A stretch of DNA of 64,000 nt. Source: JAGTVG01 sp964543195 (GTDB taxonomy: Bacteria; Bacteroidota; Bacteroidia; Cytophagales; Cyclobacteriaceae). The stretch lies in assembly GCA_964543195.1 (NCBI GenBank), contig CAZIXF010000016.1, positions 33,089-97,088 on the forward strand. The letters are read 5' to 3'. The translations under genes were made by a program, and so were the position numbers. The notes beneath the pieces are model-generated. The model was not told the origin of the DNA, searched no databases, and worked only from the letters and a program-made list of their open reading frames with translations. Positions 61,128 to 64,000 of this stretch are shown piece by piece (position 1 is the stretch's first letter; each line of letters opens with the position of its first letter).

Positions 61128-63947
61128 GTGGGTTTATATAAATATAAACGTGTTGTTGGTATCATTTTGTTGCTGTTAACCACTTTTCTTGCCCGTGCCC
61201 AGGAAACAAGTCGGGATCAGCCCGGTGATAGTATACCCACCATAACTCAGAATAATGACCGGTTAATGCTTTCCGATTCCATCGGGAATACTGCACCTGT
61301 GGTATCCGATACGGTCCTGTCAGGTGATTCGATCTATTTCAAAACCGACTCTCTTGCTGCCGATACCCTGGTCACAGATTCTTTGGTCACAGATTCCCTG
61401 GCTGTCCTTGATTCTGCCATGCTTCCTGCCGATACGGTTCCTCAGGGTGATATTGAGACCACTATTACCTATACGGCTGCAGATTCCATGGAACTGAGTC
61501 TGCCCGATCAGGAGATCAAGATCTATGGGAAAGGCAAGATCGTATATGGTGATATCGAGCTTACCGCCGAACTGATCACGATAGATTATGCGATCAATGA
61601 GATTACCGCTAAGGGAGGATTGGATTCCCTGGGAAAACCTATGGGTGAACCGGTATTCAAAGATGGTCCGGAATCCTATGAAACCGAAAAGATCCGTTAT
61701 AATTTCAATTCAAAAAAGGCGATCATCAGCGGAGTGGTGACTCAACAGGGAGAGGGCATCATGCATGGCACAAAAGTTAAGCGGAACAAAGCCGGGGAGT
61801 TGTTTATCGACCGCGCCAAGTACACTACCTGTAACCTGCCAGACCCTCATTTCCACATTGAGGCCAGCAAGCTTAAACTCATACCCAATAATAAAATTCT
61901 GGTGGGGCCTTTCCATATGCGGGTGGCTGACATCCCATTACCGGTCGGCTGGGGATTCGGGATATTCCCGATGCCCAGGAAAAAGGCTTCCGGAATACGG
62001 GTTCCTACCTTTGGTGATGAACGTAGAAGAGGCTTTTATTTGCGGGATGGTGGATATTATTTCAATATCAGTGACTATTTAGATTTGTTGCTGCTGGGTG
62101 AAATTTATTCCAAAGGAAGCTATGGATTGAAATTAGCTTCCACTTATAAAAAAAGATATTCCTATAACGGGAATATCTCGTTTAAATACAACCGTCAGAA
62201 AGGTGTGGAAGAAGGCGATTCCAGCATCATAAAAGATTTCTGGGTTACCTGGAGTCATAGTCCGCAATCCAAAGGGACAGGCCGGTTTTCTGCCTCTGTC
62301 AGGGCAGGAACCTCATCATATAATCAGAACAATCCCTCTTATTATGATATGACCAATAACCTGAATCAGGAATTCAGCTCCAATGTAAATTATTCCAAAA
62401 CTTTCAGTGGCACTCCCTTTTCACTGGGAACGAGTATGAGGATCCAGCAGAATACCCGTACAGGGGTGACCAATATGCAATTACCTGATTTTTCATTATC
62501 CATGAACCGGATTTATCCGTTCAAGGGGAAAGCCCCATCGGCACGGAATATCTTCCAGAAAATCAATTTCAGCTGGAATATGACCGGAACAAACCGGATA
62601 TCCAATGAGCCTTTGCGAAGGCCACGTGAATTCGAGGCGGCTAATTACAATCCGGTAAACGACAGTACGGTTACCTTCGGCGTTTCCAACTGGGATATAC
62701 TTGCCGGCAGGATGCAGAATGGTATCCGGCACTCCATTCCGGTAACCACATCCACCAATGTGTTCAAGCATTTTACCTTGAGCCCGAACTTTTCCTATGA
62801 TGAGATATGGTATTTCCAGGAACTCAATTATAACTGGGTTGATTCGCTGAATGCGGTCCGGATAGATACCCTGAAGAAATTTTCAAGACTGAATACCTAC
62901 AGTGCCTCCGCCGGTTTGAACACAAGATTATATGGCACCATGTATTTCAATAATGAAAAAATCCAGGCCATCCGTCACGTAATGACACCCAGCGTATCCT
63001 TTTCATATACTCCGGATTTTTCTGCCGACAAATATGGTTTCTATCAGGATGTACAGGTCGACTCAGCTGGCACTACCAGGAGATTATCAAAATATAACGG
63101 CTTTTTATATGGTACGCCATCCAGAGGAGAAGTAGCCAGCGTGGGATTTTCTATTCAAAACAACCTTGAAATGAAAGTAAGGTCGAAAAACGATACTGCA
63201 AAAGAAAGCAAGAAAGTTCCGATTTTTGAAAATTTTTCTCTATCCAGCGGATATAATTTCCTTGCCGATTCCTTCAATCTCTCACCCATCCGGTTATCAG
63301 CCCGAACCAAGCTGTTCAACAAGAAACTGGATATTAATATGGGAGCCACGCTGGATCCTTATATCTTTCAGCTGGATACGGTTATTGTGGATGAAGAAGG
63401 CGTAAGAACCCTCAGGCAGACACAAGTAGACCAATTCGCCTGGGATGCCGGACAGGGGCTTGGCCGGATCTCCTCTGCCAATCTTTCCCTGAGTACCAGC
63501 CTGAACCCTGAAGCTTTTGAAAATAAAGTGGCTGCCGTCGACAGGGAAGAAATGACCGATGCGGAGAACGCCGAACTCGAATACATTGAAAATAATCCCA
63601 ATTTATATGTCGATTTCAGTATCCCATGGAATGTACGGATCAATTATAATCTGAATTATTCGAAAATAGGACATCAGCAACCTACGATAACCCAGTCATT
63701 ACGGTTAACCGGCGATTTCAGTCTTACTCCCAAGTGGAAGATCGGCTACTCTTCGGGATATGATTTTAAAAGAAAAGAATTCACACAAACCAACATCAAC
63801 ATTAACCGTGACCTGCATTGCTGGCAGATGAGTTTCTCCTGGGTTCCCTTCGGCCGCTTCCAGTCCTATAACATTACGATACGGGCCAAATCCTCCTTAT
63901 TGCAGGACCTGAAGCTCAACCGTCAGAGGAGCTGGTGGGATAATTAA
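61128..63947 (+). CDS. LptD-like LPS-assembly outer-membrane protein
   Basis: 939 residues from the GTG start giving 'MGLYKYKRVVGIILLLLTTFLARAQ' as signal peptide; the frame is open further upstream but there lies inside the amidase gene. A Thr/Ser/Asp-rich linker (about 26-110, 'DSLVTDSLAVLDSAM' type repeats) is followed by an OstA/LptA-like beta-taco (about 115-290, 'GKGKIVYGDIELTAELITIDY'), then a large beta-barrel (about 290-939) with 'FPMPRKKASGIRVPTFGDERRRGFYL' and a C-terminus of barrel strands. Predicted to insert LPS into the outer leaflet. Divergent from amiC, as is often seen in Bacteroidetes. Ends directly at the edge of an 8-bp tandem repeat. Confidence 0.88.
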   Translation: MGLYKYKRVVGIILLLLTTFLARAQETSRDQPGDSIPTITQNNDRLMLSDSIGNTAPVVSDTVLSGDSIYFKTDSLAADTLVTDSLVTDSLAVLDSAMLPADTVPQGDIETTITYTAADSMELSLPDQEIKIYGKGKIVYGDIELTAELITIDYAINEITAKGGLDSLGKPMGEPVFKDGPESYETEKIRYNFNSKKAIISGVVTQQGEGIMHGTKVKRNKAGELFIDRAKYTTCNLPDPHFHIEASKLKLIPNNKILVGPFHMRVADIPLPVGWGFGIFPMPRKKASGIRVPTFGDERRRGFYLRDGGYYFNISDYLDLLLLGEIYSKGSYGLKLASTYKKRYSYNGNISFKYNRQKGVEEGDSSIIKDFWVTWSHSPQSKGTGRFSASVRAGTSSYNQNNPSYYDMTNNLNQEFSSNVNYSKTFSGTPFSLGTSMRIQQNTRTGVTNMQLPDFSLSMNRIYPFKGKAPSARNIFQKINFSWNMTGTNRISNEPLRRPREFEAANYNPVNDSTVTFGVSNWDILAGRMQNGIRHSIPVTTSTNVFKHFTLSPNFSYDEIWYFQELNYNWVDSLNAVRIDTLKKFSRLNTYSASAGLNTRLYGTMYFNNEKIQAIRHVMTPSVSFSYTPDFSADKYGFYQDVQVDSAGTTRRLSKYNGFLYGTPSRGEVASVGFSIQNNLEMKVRSKNDTAKESKKVPIFENFSLSSGYNFLADSFNLSPIRLSARTKLFNKKLDINMGATLDPYIFQLDTVIVDEEGVRTLRQTQVDQFAWDAGQGLGRISSANLSLSTSLNPEAFENKVAAVDREEMTDAENAELEYIENNPNLYVDFSIPWNVRINYNLNYSKIGHQQPTITQSLRLTGDFSLTPKWKIGYSSGYDFKRKEFTQTNININRDLHCWQMSFSWVPFGRFQSYNITIRAKSSLLQDLKLNRQRSWWDN

Positions 63948-64000
63948 TGGGTGAATGGGTGAATGGGTGAATGGGTGAATGGGTGAATGGGTGAATGGGT
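63947..64000. repeat. 8-bp tandem repeat array, cut by window end
   Basis: Immediately after the LptD stop codon the sequence is (ATGGGTGA) repeated nearly seven times without error to the window end. The array continues outside. It begins on the last base of the stop codon. Confidence 0.95.

Noticed and set aside
1..64000. tRNA, rRNA, CRISPR arrays, insertion sequences and prophage genes
   Set aside because: Spacers were read on both strands and none shows cloverleaf-like sequences, repeat-spacer arrays, transposase or integrase.

Overview
The window is a chromosomal segment of a Bacteroidetes (Bacteroidota) bacterium, most likely a Bacteroidales/Marinilabiliales-type organism. The evidence is a PorT-like protein next to ubiE, a type IX secretion (T9SS) C-terminal sorting domain, DUF5606 and DUF4301 proteins, a large LptD-like protein divergent from an amidase gene, and repeated matches to the Bacteroidetes -7 promoter element TAnnTTTG upstream of start codons. 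No rRNA, tRNA, CRISPR array, transposase or phage gene was seen. The left edge cuts a tRNA methyltransferase gene. The right edge runs into an 8-bp tandem repeat.

Layout. 0-6 kb: tRNA1(Val) methyltransferase (partial), cytidine deaminase, a large TerB-ABC-permease fusion, a lipoprotein and a small secreted protein. 6-12 kb (minus strand): an SDR oxidoreductase, PorT and MenG/UbiE, and two paralogous TPR/PD40 envelope proteins, one ending in an OmpA domain (PorE-like architecture). 12.2-13.4 kb: EngB GTPase and a DUF5606 protein. 13.5-21.9 kb: a strikingly AT-rich, tightly packed run of eight genes, namely a flippase, three sulfotransferases of different families alternating with glycosyltransferases, and further glycosyltransferases. 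This looks like a laterally acquired locus for a sulfated surface polysaccharide. It is followed by a PKD-repeat T9SS cargo gene whose base composition jumps from about 38% to about 58% GC inside the reading frame.

25-32 kb (minus): DUF4301 protein, a membrane-anchored glycosidase-like protein, prephenate dehydrogenase with an aminotransferase, and a U32-family RNA-hydroxylation protein. 32-35 kb: a TonB-dependent receptor carrying the CxxxM and HxM copper ligands of OprC/NosA, preceded by a small Cys-rich membrane protein; this pair looks like a copper-acquisition unit with palindromes in its spacers. 35.5-45 kb: sulfatase, RarA, a YihY/BrkB protein, and an operon of AGCS symporter, PQQ dehydrogenase-cytochrome c lipoprotein and an unknown membrane protein. 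45-54 kb: GcvT, a ComB-like phosphatase, a PfkB sugar kinase, an octaheme cytochrome fused to HEAT/TPR repeats, a degenerate 2H phosphoesterase, MazG, Dtd, a GT-C-like membrane protein and a TIP30-like oxidoreductase. 54-64 kb: DUF1232 and coiled membrane proteins, an IscA-like protein without its C-terminal CxC, a WD40-DivIVA-FolB operon, a phosphopantetheinyl transferase, a SirB1-like protein and an envelope module (AmiC amidase, MCE/MlaD protein, divergent LptD).

The most interesting parts are the sulfotransferase/glycosyltransferase locus with its chimeric downstream cargo gene, and the OprC-like receptor with its small Cys-motif partner. Envelope biogenesis, T9SS and surface glycans are the common theme. 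Metabolic and housekeeping genes fill the spaces between.
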